From Deltaproteobacteria bacterium (GTDB lineage Bacteria > Desulfobacterota > Syntrophia > Syntrophales > UBA2210), in NCBI GenBank assembly GCA_019313695.1, contig JAFDAS010000005.1:1-47796 (forward strand): DNA of 47,796 nt. Direction: 5' to 3'. The notes below the pieces were generated by a model. It saw nothing but the letters and a program-made list of their open reading frames with translations. It did no database searches and was not told where the DNA came from. A program made the translations under genes and the position numbers. This document shows positions 6,613 through 15,103 of this stretch, piece after piece (positions within the stretch are counted from its first letter, which is position 1; every line of letters starts with the position of its first letter).

Positions 6613-7150
6613 AAAAATTCTCGAAAAATATATCACAGGAAAAGACCAAAACCACTTTGAGCTCCTTGAAGAAATATATAAATCAAATGCAAGGGTTACG
6701 TTTGAAATAAGATCAAACTCTGTTTCTTTTCCACCCGAAATTTGTGGTAACAAAGAAATAGCACAAATACTGTCGGCAGAATTCAACAAAAAATACGATA
6801 ATGTAAATACTTATTATTTATCCAGAGTGTTCCCACGCATTGAAGACCTTATCATCTCTAAGCAGAGATGGTTAGTCTTGATGAGGGATAAAGGGAATAA
6901 TCACATACTGGTTGGAACTGGTTTTTATGATTGGGAATTTGATAACAAGTCAAATGGAGAGCTCAAAATAAAACATCACAACATATTCATCGGTGCTATG
7001 CTAAGCCTACCTGATCTTCCATTAACATTCTTGTTAGAAATACAAAAGCGTCTTTCTTATCCTTGGGTGGAGGAAGGTACAGCGATAGATGTCATAAAAG
7101 AATACAAAGAGCTGAAAGAAGTGGTAATTTATTTAAAAAACAAATATTAG
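6581..7150 (+). CDS. NTF2/SnoaL-like hypothetical protein
   Basis: 189 residues, AT-rich. 'LEEIYKSNARVTFEIRSNSVSFPPEICGNKEI' (pattern: helix, strand, then G-x-x-x-I) and 'YYLSRVFPRIEDLIISKQRWLVLMRD' look like the cone-shaped NTF2-like fold, in which a small ligand or catalytic pocket forms. A conserved 'GFYDWEF' follows. No catalytic residues can be assigned. The gene overlaps the ParB-like fragment by 32 bases and has no good ribosome-binding site; ATGATG at 6581/6584 gives two possible starts. It lies just before repeat copy 2. Function unknown. Confidence 0.6.
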   Translation: MMKKMLITAAEKILEKYITGKDQNHFELLEEIYKSNARVTFEIRSNSVSFPPEICGNKEIAQILSAEFNKKYDNVNTYYLSRVFPRIEDLIISKQRWLVLMRDKGNNHILVGTGFYDWEFDNKSNGELKIKHHNIFIGAMLSLPDLPLTFLLEIQKRLSYPWVEEGTAIDVIKEYKELKEVVIYLKNKY

Positions 7151-7163
7151 AAAAAATAGTGAA

Positions 7164-7260
7164 AAAAATAGTGACAGCGACTATTTTTTCTTTATACGAC
7201 CTCATTACATCCCACACTTCATCAAACAGTTTCCTGTTTTTAGGCGTGCTTTCAGGCGTG
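7164..7260 (+). repeat. 97-bp direct repeat, copy 2
   Basis: Second copy of 4344-4440 (two mismatches). It includes the AAAAATAGT-gacagcg-ACTATTTTT hairpin with T-run 13 bases after the NTF2-like gene, where it may terminate transcription. It abuts the 87-bp repeat at 7261 with no gap. Confidence 0.9.
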
Positions 7261-7347
7261 TTCCCACAAAAAAGTTGACAGTACCAGATAAAGGCAATAA
7301 GGTGATTTTCGCTCGGGAATGACAGGAAATCGGGGACAATATTCTTC
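7261..7347 (+). repeat. 87-bp direct repeat, copy 1 (left edge of catabolic island)
   Basis: Identical to 21985-22071 over its whole length and in the same orientation. It contains TTGACA (7275-7280) with TAAGGT 17 bases later, a possible weak promoter, and a 'GGAAATCGGGGACAA' motif like those beside REP-associated transposases. The two copies bracket 14.6 kb containing the whole minus-strand catabolic cluster. Confidence 0.9.
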
Positions 7348-7710
7348 AGGGGAGCTTGCGGTTCTTCTCCTAAACCGTCATGCTGAGGTGCGCCATTTGA
7401 AACCAGTGGCTCCAATTAAAATGGCGATTTTAGCTCTGTTACTGGATGGTGATAACAAACATGAAAATTATATATCAGAACAGATGTGGGGACGCCAGCA
7501 AATGATGCATAAAAAAACAAAAAAATATTGAGTAATTTTTGATCAGAGAATCGACCCTGTTGTGGGTTGAAATGAAAAAGTGTGGGTTGAAAATTGGTGA
7601 GATTTTAGACAGTTTGAGTTATTAAATTGCCTCAGAGCCTTGACGGAATAGACACCCTTTTCATGAAATACCTCCTTGGATAACCTCTTGTGTCCCAAGG
7701 AACTGTTCTC
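7348..7710. other. Gene-free gap at the 3' end of the catabolic cluster
   Basis: 363 bp with no convincing gene on either strand. A short tandem (GTGGGTTGAAA at 7563 and 7582) is the only structure noticed. No clear terminator for iorB was recognised. Confidence 0.4.
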
Positions 7711-8331
7711 TTATACCCTTACCATCTGTTCACCCATATCATAGGCCTTAAGATTTATGTCAATTTTATCCTCGGGTATGCTTCTTGAGATCACTCCTTT
7801 AAAACCTTCCCTGTCCATAGGAAGTACACCAACACCAGAAAGTGCCCCCAGCATAATAATATTTCCTAAAATGGGGTTGCCCAACCTCAGGCCTTCATCC
7901 GTTGCATCGATAAACCATACATCTGATGCCAACTCCTTGACCGATTTTTTGATCTCCTCCATTGAGGGGTAATCCAGTTCTCCGGCAATAACACCTACTG
8001 GAGAAATCGCGCGCGTATTGCTTAATATCTTAACTTCAGGATTACCATAGTCCTTCAAGACCCTGATTGCCTCTACAGGCTCTAGGGCTATTACTACATC
8101 AGCCCTGCCCCTAGGTATTTGAGGGCTCCAGATAGAACTCCGAGAGACCCTTAAGTGGCTCATAACAGATCCACCCCTCTGAGATGCTCCGAAGCTCTCA
8201 CCTATGGTCACACAATATCCTTTTTTCACTAGCATATTCGCTAACACCCTGGATGCCATGACATTTCCCTGGCCACCTACACCAGTAATGATTATATTAT
8301 ATGGATCCTTTGACAATTGTATATTACCCAT
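7711..8331 (-). CDS. iorB: Indolepyruvate:ferredoxin oxidoreductase, beta subunit
   Basis: 206 residues of the POR/KOR gamma-domain type: 'ITGVGGQGNVMASRVLA' near the N terminus, 'GESFGASQRGGSVMSHLRVS' in the middle and 'NPILGNIIMLGALSG' later, as in IorB. With IorA it oxidatively decarboxylates aryl- or alkyl-pyruvates to acyl-CoA, reducing ferredoxin, in the cytoplasm. It starts 3 bases after the iorA stop, so the two are cotranscribed. It is the last gene of the island. The substrate (indolepyruvate, phenylpyruvate or branched 2-oxoacid) is not fixed by sequence. Confidence 0.93.
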   Translation of the reverse strand: MGNIQLSKDPYNIIITGVGGQGNVMASRVLANMLVKKGYCVTIGESFGASQRGGSVMSHLRVSRSSIWSPQIPRGRADVVIALEPVEAIRVLKDYGNPEVKILSNTRAISPVGVIAGELDYPSMEEIKKSVKELASDVWFIDATDEGLRLGNPILGNIIMLGALSGVGVLPMDREGFKGVISRSIPEDKIDINLKAYDMGEQMVRV

Positions 8332-8334
8332 AGT

Positions 8335-10284
8335 CTATGCTACCTCCTTTAGGACAGAGCTTTTCTTTATAGCCCCTGCAGGGCAGATGTCTGCACAAAC
8401 ACCACAGCCTGTACATATGACTTCATCAATTCTGGTGACCTCTTTTTCTTTGTCCCAGACAAGACCTGGACAACGAAATATACGTGTGCAGACCCTGTTG
8501 CACCCACAATTCTCACCAAGGCATATCTCCTCATCAATTGTCATCTCATATTTCTTTTTGCCCTTTTTCTCAGGACTCAAGGCACATATCTGCCGTAGTA
8601 TAAGGACATTCACGCCTTGTTTATCCTCTATTAGCTGATTAATGGTTTTTCGTGTCTCCTCTAGATCAAACGGGTCTCTCACCTCTACCCTTGCACCGAG
8701 GGCCCTGCATACCTCCTCAATATCTATACTGGGCACCTCGTCGCCTAAAGCATTTACTTTCAGACCTGGATGGGGTTGAAATCCTGTCATGGCAGTGCCA
8801 CTATTATCCAATATTACCATGGTAAAGTTTGAACTGTGGTGTACAGCATTAACAAGGGCTGATATACCTGTATGGAAAAATGTGGAGTCACCACAAACCG
8901 ACAGTATTGGTTGATCAAAACCAAACCCACCCAACTTCCCAAAACCACTGGCAATGCCAGTCCCGGAGCCCATTGAATGGGTGGTCTTCAAGGAAGAAAA
9001 ACCACATGGCAATATGGCCAGTGTATAACATCCAATATCTCCGCAGACAAAACCCTTACGGCCATCTAGCTCAAGTGCATTATGGATACTCCAGAATGAT
9101 GCCCTGTGCGGACACCCGGGGCAGAAGGTCAACTCTCTAGATGGCGTTCCGGCCATAGCTACCCCTTGAGCCTTATTTGCATATTCATCAGGCATGGCCT
9201 TATAATCAATGCCCAGGGTTTGGGCTATGGCATTAACTACGATATCAGGGTTTAGCTCTCCCACCATAGGGATCTTGCCATCATTCTTACCATAAAATGT
9301 CTTTACCCCGATCTCAGGGGCCATCTCAGCTGCAAGTATCTTTACATTCTCTTCCAAAAATGGCAGGACTTCTTCTACTATCATGATCCTATCTGTCATC
9401 GACAGATATTTCTTAAGCAGTTTAGGTGGTAGTGGCCATGTAGTCCCTAATTTTAATAAACCCACCCGATCTTTAAGACCAAGTATGCTAATGGCCTCTC
9501 TGCTGTAAAGGGTACATGCGCTGCTTGTGATGATCAAAAGCTCTGGGCTATCCGGACCATCATATGTATTAAAAGGACAGTCCTCAAAAATCTCTCTGGC
9601 CTTGTTTAGCTTTTCCTGCTGCTGGGTATGCCTGTAATCTACAGGGGCACTTGTCATTATGCCCTCCATAGGATCAAGCACAAACCCGTCACACTTAAAC
9701 TCAGCATGTACATCGGAGACAGGAAGCTTACCAAACACTACATTTCCGCTGGCATGAGACATGCGGGTTACGCTGCGAAGCATTACGATCTGCCTGAGCT
9801 CCTCAGAGAGTTCAAATGCCCATTTGGCCATATCCTTGGCCTCTTGAAAATCTCCTGGTTCAAGAAGAGGTATCTCGACTAACCTGGCAAAATATCGAGA
9901 CTCGCCCTCATTAACACTGGACAACGCCCCTGGGTCATCACATGGGACAATGACCATCCCTGCCCGGGTACCTGAACCAGCCAAGTGTAACAAAAAGTCA
10001 GAGGCCACATTCACGCCATTTTGTTTCATAGCACACAATGATCTAAGGCCGGCAAAGGACCCTGCTGCAGCCACCTCCATGGCCACCTTTTCATTTACCG
10101 ACCACTCTACATATATATCCATCTCCTTGCCTACCTTGGAAAGACTTTCTATAATCTCCGAAGAAGGGGTGCCTGGATATCCAGCTGCAACCTTTACTCC
10201 AGCCTCTAATGCCCCACGGACAATGGATTCATTCCCCATAAGCAAATACCTGGCTCCTTCATTGTTATCTATCAAGTATGACAT
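8335..10284 (-). CDS. iorA: Indolepyruvate:ferredoxin oxidoreductase, alpha subunit
   Basis: 649 residues from the ATG at 10284, chosen because GGAGGG precedes it by 4-5 bases. The order is: pyrimidine-binding POR domain (~1-180), domain II, then TPP domain with 'CPGCPHRASFW', 'GDIGCYTLA', the metal/TPP motif 'GDSTFFHTGISALVNAVHHS' and 'ILDNSGTAMTG'. The C-terminal ferredoxin domain has cysteine clusters 'CLGENCGCNRVC' and 'CTGCGVCADICPAGAI' for two [4Fe-4S]. Full length for the family. It catalyses arylpyruvate + CoA -> arylacetyl-CoA + CO2 + reduced ferredoxin. Coupling to the FrhB-like flavoprotein upstream suggests a dedicated electron outlet. Confidence 0.95.
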   Translation of the reverse strand: MSYLIDNNEGARYLLMGNESIVRGALEAGVKVAAGYPGTPSSEIIESLSKVGKEMDIYVEWSVNEKVAMEVAAAGSFAGLRSLCAMKQNGVNVASDFLLHLAGSGTRAGMVIVPCDDPGALSSVNEGESRYFARLVEIPLLEPGDFQEAKDMAKWAFELSEELRQIVMLRSVTRMSHASGNVVFGKLPVSDVHAEFKCDGFVLDPMEGIMTSAPVDYRHTQQQEKLNKAREIFEDCPFNTYDGPDSPELLIITSSACTLYSREAISILGLKDRVGLLKLGTTWPLPPKLLKKYLSMTDRIMIVEEVLPFLEENVKILAAEMAPEIGVKTFYGKNDGKIPMVGELNPDIVVNAIAQTLGIDYKAMPDEYANKAQGVAMAGTPSRELTFCPGCPHRASFWSIHNALELDGRKGFVCGDIGCYTLAILPCGFSSLKTTHSMGSGTGIASGFGKLGGFGFDQPILSVCGDSTFFHTGISALVNAVHHSSNFTMVILDNSGTAMTGFQPHPGLKVNALGDEVPSIDIEEVCRALGARVEVRDPFDLEETRKTINQLIEDKQGVNVLILRQICALSPEKKGKKKYEMTIDEEICLGENCGCNRVCTRIFRCPGLVWDKEKEVTRIDEVICTGCGVCADICPAGAIKKSSVLKEVA

Positions 10285-10300
10285 CTTTCCCTCCATATCT

Positions 10301-11416
10301 TTAGGCAACTATATTTTTTAGTGCTTCAGGGTTTAGTCTGAGATAAGATCTTTTATCTTCTTGGTTTGTATTTATTAAGCCATCCTCTTCTGCCTTTATC
10401 AAAGCCCTTTTCTTCTTATTATTCGCAGCCCACATAAGATGTTCCAAATTCTCTTCAGGTATATCATCAAGGACTAAAAACCCTTCTTTCTCAGCTTCAT
10501 CCACAATATCTTGCCCCCTCTTTGTCCTTACAATAATAGTATTCATATCAGGACGGCCTTCCAGGACTCCTACCGATATATCAGAAAACTCAGAGGTCAT
10601 ATCTATGCAATAGCTGCAGGTATCAGGCACCAATTTTCTTATCTCATCCAAAGGAATCTCTTGCTTTCCATCTGTAGTATATATCTCCATTATCTCTGCA
10701 GGTGGGGGGGGGATGTTCACCTTTGTAATCTTATCCACATCTATCCGCTCTGAGATAAAGGCGTCAAACGCCCTGAAATCAAGGGCCCATGTGCAAAACA
10801 AACCCACCACAAGACCAACAGGATCAGTAAAATCATCTATCCTGGTAGGATTGGATCGCATCTTGGCTATGGCAAGTCCCTGACATGGGGTGGCTACTAC
10901 ACCTATGTGATTATATCCTTCCTTGATGGCCTGATTAAGTGCAGAAAGCGTTGGTGAAGCTGTATACTTGGAACAAGAGCATCTTAAGACATCATCAGGG
11001 TCTGTGACCAATCGTGGCACTGGTAATATTCCATCCCTATCTGTAAGCACTGCCGCATCTATATATCCCTTGTTCAGGGCAAAGCTCATCAGTGCAGATA
11101 CAGTCCCACCTGCCTGAAAAGAGCCAGTGCCAAACTTGCTACCTGCCCTGGATATCTTTACTGAACCATGAAATCCCAGAGGATCCCCATCATACGGCCT
11201 GTCAAAAAATCTCTTTGATAAGTCATCAAGATCCACCTCGGTCTTTGGACAATATGCCCAGCATCTGCCCTCGGTGAGTGTGCAGGGAAACAACATTGCT
11301 GTCTTGCCCATGTAGGACCTGAAATATGGACATAGATAGATACACGCCCCACATCCAATACATAGATCCTTTTTAACTACATCTTCTAGCAATTCATTGG
11401 GTCCAAAAATTCTCAT
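10301..11416 (-). CDS. FrhB-like (F420 hydrogenase/dehydrogenase beta family) Fe-S flavoprotein
   Basis: 371 residues from ATG 11416 (AGGAGG 7 bases upstream); a longer frame to 11488 lacks such a site. The N-terminal 'CIGCGACIYLCPYF' binds a [4Fe-4S] cluster. Further family blocks are 'CSCSKYTASPTLSAL', 'VVATPCQGLAIAKM', 'GLVVGLFCTWAL' and 'CSYCIDMTSEFSDISVGV'. FrhB-like proteins use FAD and Fe-S clusters to pass electrons between ferredoxin, F420, NAD(P)H, quinones or dedicated reductases. Placed directly before iorAB, it probably accepts electrons from reduced ferredoxin made by IorAB or forms part of that complex; this is inference. It begins after the decayed IS element, which may have separated it from the upstream promoter. 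Confidence 0.85.
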   Translation of the reverse strand: MRIFGPNELLEDVVKKDLCIGCGACIYLCPYFRSYMGKTAMLFPCTLTEGRCWAYCPKTEVDLDDLSKRFFDRPYDGDPLGFHGSVKISRAGSKFGTGSFQAGGTVSALMSFALNKGYIDAAVLTDRDGILPVPRLVTDPDDVLRCSCSKYTASPTLSALNQAIKEGYNHIGVVATPCQGLAIAKMRSNPTRIDDFTDPVGLVVGLFCTWALDFRAFDAFISERIDVDKITKVNIPPPPAEIMEIYTTDGKQEIPLDEIRKLVPDTCSYCIDMTSEFSDISVGVLEGRPDMNTIIVRTKRGQDIVDEAEKEGFLVLDDIPEENLEHLMWAANNKKKRALIKAEEDGLINTNQEDKRSYLRLNPEALKNIVA

Positions 11417-11590
11417 CCTATACCTCCTGGTTCCATAAATTACCTGAAAAACTTTCTTTATATAAACTCCCATGGCTTCTTCGGCCATCCACTAGAGGCG
11501 GAAAACATAAAAAGATTGTTTTTTCATGAATAACACTGTTCACTGTTTTCATATAAACTGATAGTAAAATAAATAGAGTCAATCCCTTTT

Positions 11591-12053
11591 TTAGTTGACA
11601 TTTAGTAGCGACTCCAATTTTCTTCATGCGGCCATCTCCTGCTTTGAGATTATTCCAAGCTTCCTTTGTATTGCTGCTCTGAGTTCAGGTAGGTATCTGT
11701 AACCTCTGATCCTGTTGAGCCTGGGTTCGATCTCTAAGAGTGCTGTGGCCAACCATTTTTGCTTTTGGTTGCTGTTTTTCCAGTAATCGACTTTATGAGT
11801 CCTCTGTTCGACCAGGAACATGACTGACTCTATTGAGTTGCTCGTCTTGAGGCTCTTGTCCAGCTTCTCAAACAGCCCCAGTCTGTGAAATGTCAATGTC
11901 TCCTCCAACCCTTCTTCAAGGCTGCGTACAGCCGATTCGTTAATCAGTGAAAGCTCCTTTTTGACCTTCATCAGCGACTCCTCCTTTCAAATGGCTTCTT
12001 AATATCTTAAAATTAAAACCATTTTAGGAGCCGCTACCCCAATTTTCAACTAA
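11591..12053 (-). mobile_element. Decayed insertion sequence with terminal inverted repeats
   Basis: Left end TTAGTTGA.A.TT..TAGCG.CTCC (11591-11615) and right end, read on the - strand, TTAGTTGAAAATTGGGGTAG (12053 downward) then CGGCTCC are near-matching inverted repeats. About 460 bp lies between, enclosing only the C-terminal third of a transposase, so most of the element is lost. No clear target duplication was seen. It interrupts the catabolic cluster between the threonine-synthase-like and FrhB-like genes. Confidence 0.65.
11624..11971 (-). pseudogene. C-terminal fragment of mutator-type (IS256-like) transposase
   Basis: 115 codons: 'SLEEGLEETLTFHRLGLFEKL', 'SLKTSNSIESVMFLVEQRT' and 'DYWKNSNQKQKWLATALLEI' followed by 'EPRLNRIRGYRYLPEL'. 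This is the C-terminal end of a ~400-residue DDE transposase; the N-terminal part with the first catalytic aspartates is missing. It lies inside the inverted repeats 11591/12053. Not functional by itself. Confidence 0.75.
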
Positions 12054-12193
12054 CTTTGACCCACCTTCCATAAATATATCCAGATTAGATCTAAGAACTT
12101 GCCACAGATTTTGTGCCAGGATATCCAAAACATAAGTCTTTCATTCTCCCCTGCAACATTATACTCTATCTAAGCCCAGACCAGATATAGCAA

Positions 12194-13441
12194 CTAAAGC
12201 ACCTTTTCTAATTCACTCATGCTGGGTTCGATTTGGACTGGTTTGGCACACATGTCCATGGCTACATCCAGGACCTTGAGACCTGATCCAGTAACCACAC
12301 AAACCACGGTCTCATCTTTATCTATTATTCCCTGGTTTATTAGTCTTCTTAACCCAGCAATAGTAGTGGCTGAAGAGGGTTCAACAAATATTCCCTCTTT
12401 GGTTGCTAATAACCTTTGTGCCTTTAGGATCTCCTCATCTGAGACTGCAACAGCATTACCATTTGATTCCTTAAGGGTGTTAAGCGGCCATGAACCTAAA
12501 ACCATACCTATACACAAGGCATCTGCAATCGTCTCAGGTTCAAATTGCTCTACCTCGAAAAACTGCTTGCCTTCTTTAAAGGCCCTGACTAATGGTTCGG
12601 CTCCTTGCCCTTGAACGGCTGCTATGCGCGGAAGACCTTTGATAAACCCAAGGGCATGAAATTCCTTAAACCCTTTCCATATTGCACCCAGGCTGTCACC
12701 GCTAGCAACAGGAGATATGACCCAGTCCGGAGATTTCCACCCAAGTTGCTCACAAATCTCATAGGCCAATGTCTTGTGTCCCTCAGTTTGATAAGGATTG
12801 AGAACCTTGGCTGTAGTTATATTAAACCACCCATACTTCTCGCATGCCTCTATAACCAGCATCCCGGCGTCAATAAGAGAACCCTTGACAGAAAACACCT
12901 TTGCCCCATACATAGTCATCTGGATTATCTTAGAACTAACGGCAAACGACGGGGTGAAGACATAGCATTTAATCCCTGCCTTTGCGCTGTATGCCGCTGC
13001 AGAGGACCCTGCGTTTCCATCTGAGACAGCTGCGACAATATTTGCCCCCTGTTCGAGGGCCCTTGAAATAATGACCGTAAAGGCACGGTCTTTAAAACTA
13101 AATGTGGGGTTTACGGTTTCATTCTTTATATATAGATTTTTAATCCCAATCTCGTGCGAGAGGTTCTCACATTTAATCAGGGGCGTCCCACCCTCCTGCA
13201 AAGAGACTATCTTTGACTCATCTGAGATGGGCAGAAATTCCTTGTATTTCCAGAGAGATGGTTTTCTGTCTTGCAAGGTATCTCTATTTAATTTCTCACC
13301 AATCTTATCATAGTCATAGACCGGATCAAGGAGACCAAACCCTAATCCTTTCTCGCTACACTGTGTACATATAGAAACTGAATCTCCTGGTGAATACTGC
13401 CTCCCACAATCTATGCACTTCAAACTCCTGACAAAACTCAT
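12194..13441 (-). CDS. thrC: Threonine synthase-like PLP enzyme
   Basis: 415 residues; AGGAGG lies 8 bases before the start. The N-terminal zinc-ribbon-like 'CIDCGRQYS...CTQC' (9-28) is usual in this threonine-synthase subgroup. The PLP lysine is K117 in 'FSFKDRAFT'; 'SDGNAGSSAAAYSAKAG' is the phosphate/asparagine loop, 'VSPVASGDSLGA' the glycine-rich cofactor loop and 'VVCVVTGSGLK' the C-terminal block. Fold-type II. The textbook reaction is O-phosphohomoserine to threonine. In this setting, next to RidA and an amino-acid dehydrogenase, a threonine/serine dehydratase-like elimination is equally plausible, since RidA clears the enamine such enzymes release. Gene symbol is by similarity only. 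Confidence 0.82.
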   Translation of the reverse strand: MSFVRSLKCIDCGRQYSPGDSVSICTQCSEKGLGFGLLDPVYDYDKIGEKLNRDTLQDRKPSLWKYKEFLPISDESKIVSLQEGGTPLIKCENLSHEIGIKNLYIKNETVNPTFSFKDRAFTVIISRALEQGANIVAAVSDGNAGSSAAAYSAKAGIKCYVFTPSFAVSSKIIQMTMYGAKVFSVKGSLIDAGMLVIEACEKYGWFNITTAKVLNPYQTEGHKTLAYEICEQLGWKSPDWVISPVASGDSLGAIWKGFKEFHALGFIKGLPRIAAVQGQGAEPLVRAFKEGKQFFEVEQFEPETIADALCIGMVLGSWPLNTLKESNGNAVAVSDEEILKAQRLLATKEGIFVEPSSATTIAGLRRLINQGIIDKDETVVCVVTGSGLKVLDVAMDMCAKPVQIEPSMSELEKVL

Positions 13442-13468
13442 AAGTAATAACCTCCTGTAAAATTGCGC

Positions 13469-14644
13469 TTACATCTTGAGACGCTGCCTGGCAAGTTTGA
13501 GCAATTCTTCAAATGTAGGGACCGGCTCCTTCCCTTCCCGCGCCTTTAGCACCTTCTCCGTGACTCTTTTTACCGCTAGGGCCCGGGGATTAATCCCTTG
13601 TTTGTAAGCGTCAGTAATAATATCACGAGTGTTTGATCCGATGAGTTCCCGTAATGCTCTGAATACATCGTCTGCTGTCCCTCCCAGTATGTCAACGAGT
13701 GCAACCAAGACCCCGCCGGCATTTGAAATAAAATCAGGGACAGAGAGTATCTTTCTGTTAAATAATATATCTTCTGCCTCATCGGTAATAGGAACGTTGG
13801 CAATACTGGAGATCACCTTTGCCTGGATTCGATCCGCATTACTTTTGTCAATCACATAGGGCCGCGCCCCGGGTATAAGAATATCAACAGGCAAAAAGTA
13901 TATCTCCCCTTTATCAAGAAGCCGGGCACCTTTGTATTCCTTGACAACTCTGTCTCCAAATTCCTTGCGCATGACCAATAGTTTGTTTACATCTAAACCG
14001 TCACTATTATAGAGTGTGCCCTCGATCGTTGATATCGCAACCACCTTGGCACCTTCTTCTGCCATATAGCGGGCTACACCGCCACCTACCTTACCGAAAC
14101 CCTCGATGGCAACTGTGACCCCTTTAATATCCCTATCAGCAAAATCACAGGCCGCCTTAGCCGCTACGACCACGCCATAACCCGTTGCATGATTCTCAAG
14201 GGGTTCCCCGTCTATTTCTTCAAGCGATAGGCCTGTAGTCTGCAAAGGGACACCAGCACCTTCATAAATGGTTGCAACATCTTCGACATCAGTCCCGATA
14301 TCAGCCGCTACAGTGACCCCACTTTCAAGTAAAGGCTTGATCGCATTCCCAAAGGCCTTCAATATGTCCTGACGCTGAGCCCCGAATATCCCTGGATCAG
14401 CCCAAATTCCCGCCTTAGAACCACCTATGGGGAAGTCAAGCATGGCAAACTTGTACGTCATTGCCCTGGCAAGCTCGAATATCTCCTTTGTGGTTATGTC
14501 CAGAAGCATACGCGTGCCCCCTCCAGCCACTCCCATAGATGTGGTATCAACAACTACAACGCCTTTCATTCCGACTTTTGGGTCATACACATGAAAAATC
14601 TTCTCAGGCCCAAGTTCATCACTTAATTCCAGCCATTCTCGCAT
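13469..14644 (-). CDS. Glu/Leu/Phe/Val-type amino acid dehydrogenase
   Basis: 391 residues; AGGAGG is 7 bases before the start. The dimerisation/catalytic domain has 'GVAGGGTRMLLD' and the catalytic-lysine region 'YKFAMLDFPIGGSKAGI'. A Rossmann domain follows with 'VAIEGFGKVGGGVARYMAEEG' (dinucleotide loop) and 'VPDFISNAGGVLVA'. It performs NAD(P)+-linked oxidative deamination of an L-amino acid to the 2-oxoacid plus ammonia in the cytoplasm. Subfamily specificity cannot be read by eye. Neighbouring iorAB, which uses 2-oxoacids, argues for a catabolic role feeding it, for example with an aromatic or branched-chain amino acid. Confidence 0.88.
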   Translation of the reverse strand: MREWLELSDELGPEKIFHVYDPKVGMKGVVVVDTTSMGVAGGGTRMLLDITTKEIFELARAMTYKFAMLDFPIGGSKAGIWADPGIFGAQRQDILKAFGNAIKPLLESGVTVAADIGTDVEDVATIYEGAGVPLQTTGLSLEEIDGEPLENHATGYGVVVAAKAACDFADRDIKGVTVAIEGFGKVGGGVARYMAEEGAKVVAISTIEGTLYNSDGLDVNKLLVMRKEFGDRVVKEYKGARLLDKGEIYFLPVDILIPGARPYVIDKSNADRIQAKVISSIANVPITDEAEDILFNRKILSVPDFISNAGGVLVALVDILGGTADDVFRALRELIGSNTRDIITDAYKQGINPRALAVKRVTEKVLKAREGKEPVPTFEELLKLARQRLKM

Positions 14645-14672
14645 AGTATTCCTCCTTCGATAAATTTATTGT

Positions 14673-15077
14673 CTACTTCGCTGCTATGGCCTCTATTTCA
14701 ATAAGCATCTTGGGGTGGGAAAGGCCCCTTACCATCCGCAGCGTTCCTCCTGCTGGCCCGGGTGTATCAGGAAAATATCCCAAGTAAGCATCAGCGAATT
14801 TCCCCCACTCGCCATATAGATCCACCTTTTCGGTCACTGTAATCGTGAGTGACATTATATCTTCAAGCTTCATGCCTGCTTCTGTCAATATCTCTTTCAT
14901 CCTCTCCATCTCGTACTGGAACTGAGCAACGGCATCACCGTGGTTTACAACCTTACCTGCCTTATCCATTGGAGGAATGCCGGATATAAATAACCACTGG
15001 GTTACATCACTAATATGCAGGGCCCAGGGGAAACCCAAAGAAGGTAACATCGAATTTTTGATTTCCGTCTTTTTCAT
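14673..15077 (-). CDS. ridA: RidA-family (YjgF/YER057c/UK114) protein
   Basis: 134 residues. Pattern 'WLFISGIPPMDKAGKVV', 'GDAVAQFQYEMERMKEILTE', 'SLTITVTEKVD' and C-terminal 'SHPKMLIEIEAIAA' is that of the trimeric RidA family. RidA hydrolyses reactive enamine/imine intermediates released by PLP dehydratases, protecting other PLP enzymes. The usual arginine that binds the carboxylate appears to lie in 'GGTLRMVRGL'. It sits between the permease and dehydrogenase genes in one cluster, supporting an amino-acid deamination pathway. Confidence 0.85.
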   Translation of the reverse strand: MKKTEIKNSMLPSLGFPWALHISDVTQWLFISGIPPMDKAGKVVNHGDAVAQFQYEMERMKEILTEAGMKLEDIMSLTITVTEKVDLYGEWGKFADAYLGYFPDTPGPAGGTLRMVRGLSHPKMLIEIEAIAAK

Positions 15078-15103
15078 CGCTATCCTATTCTCCTTGAAAA
15101 GGA

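Noticed and set aside
7319-7531. 70-codon plus-strand open frame
   Set aside because: It begins inside the 87-bp repeat, has no ribosome-binding site and no recognisable motif.
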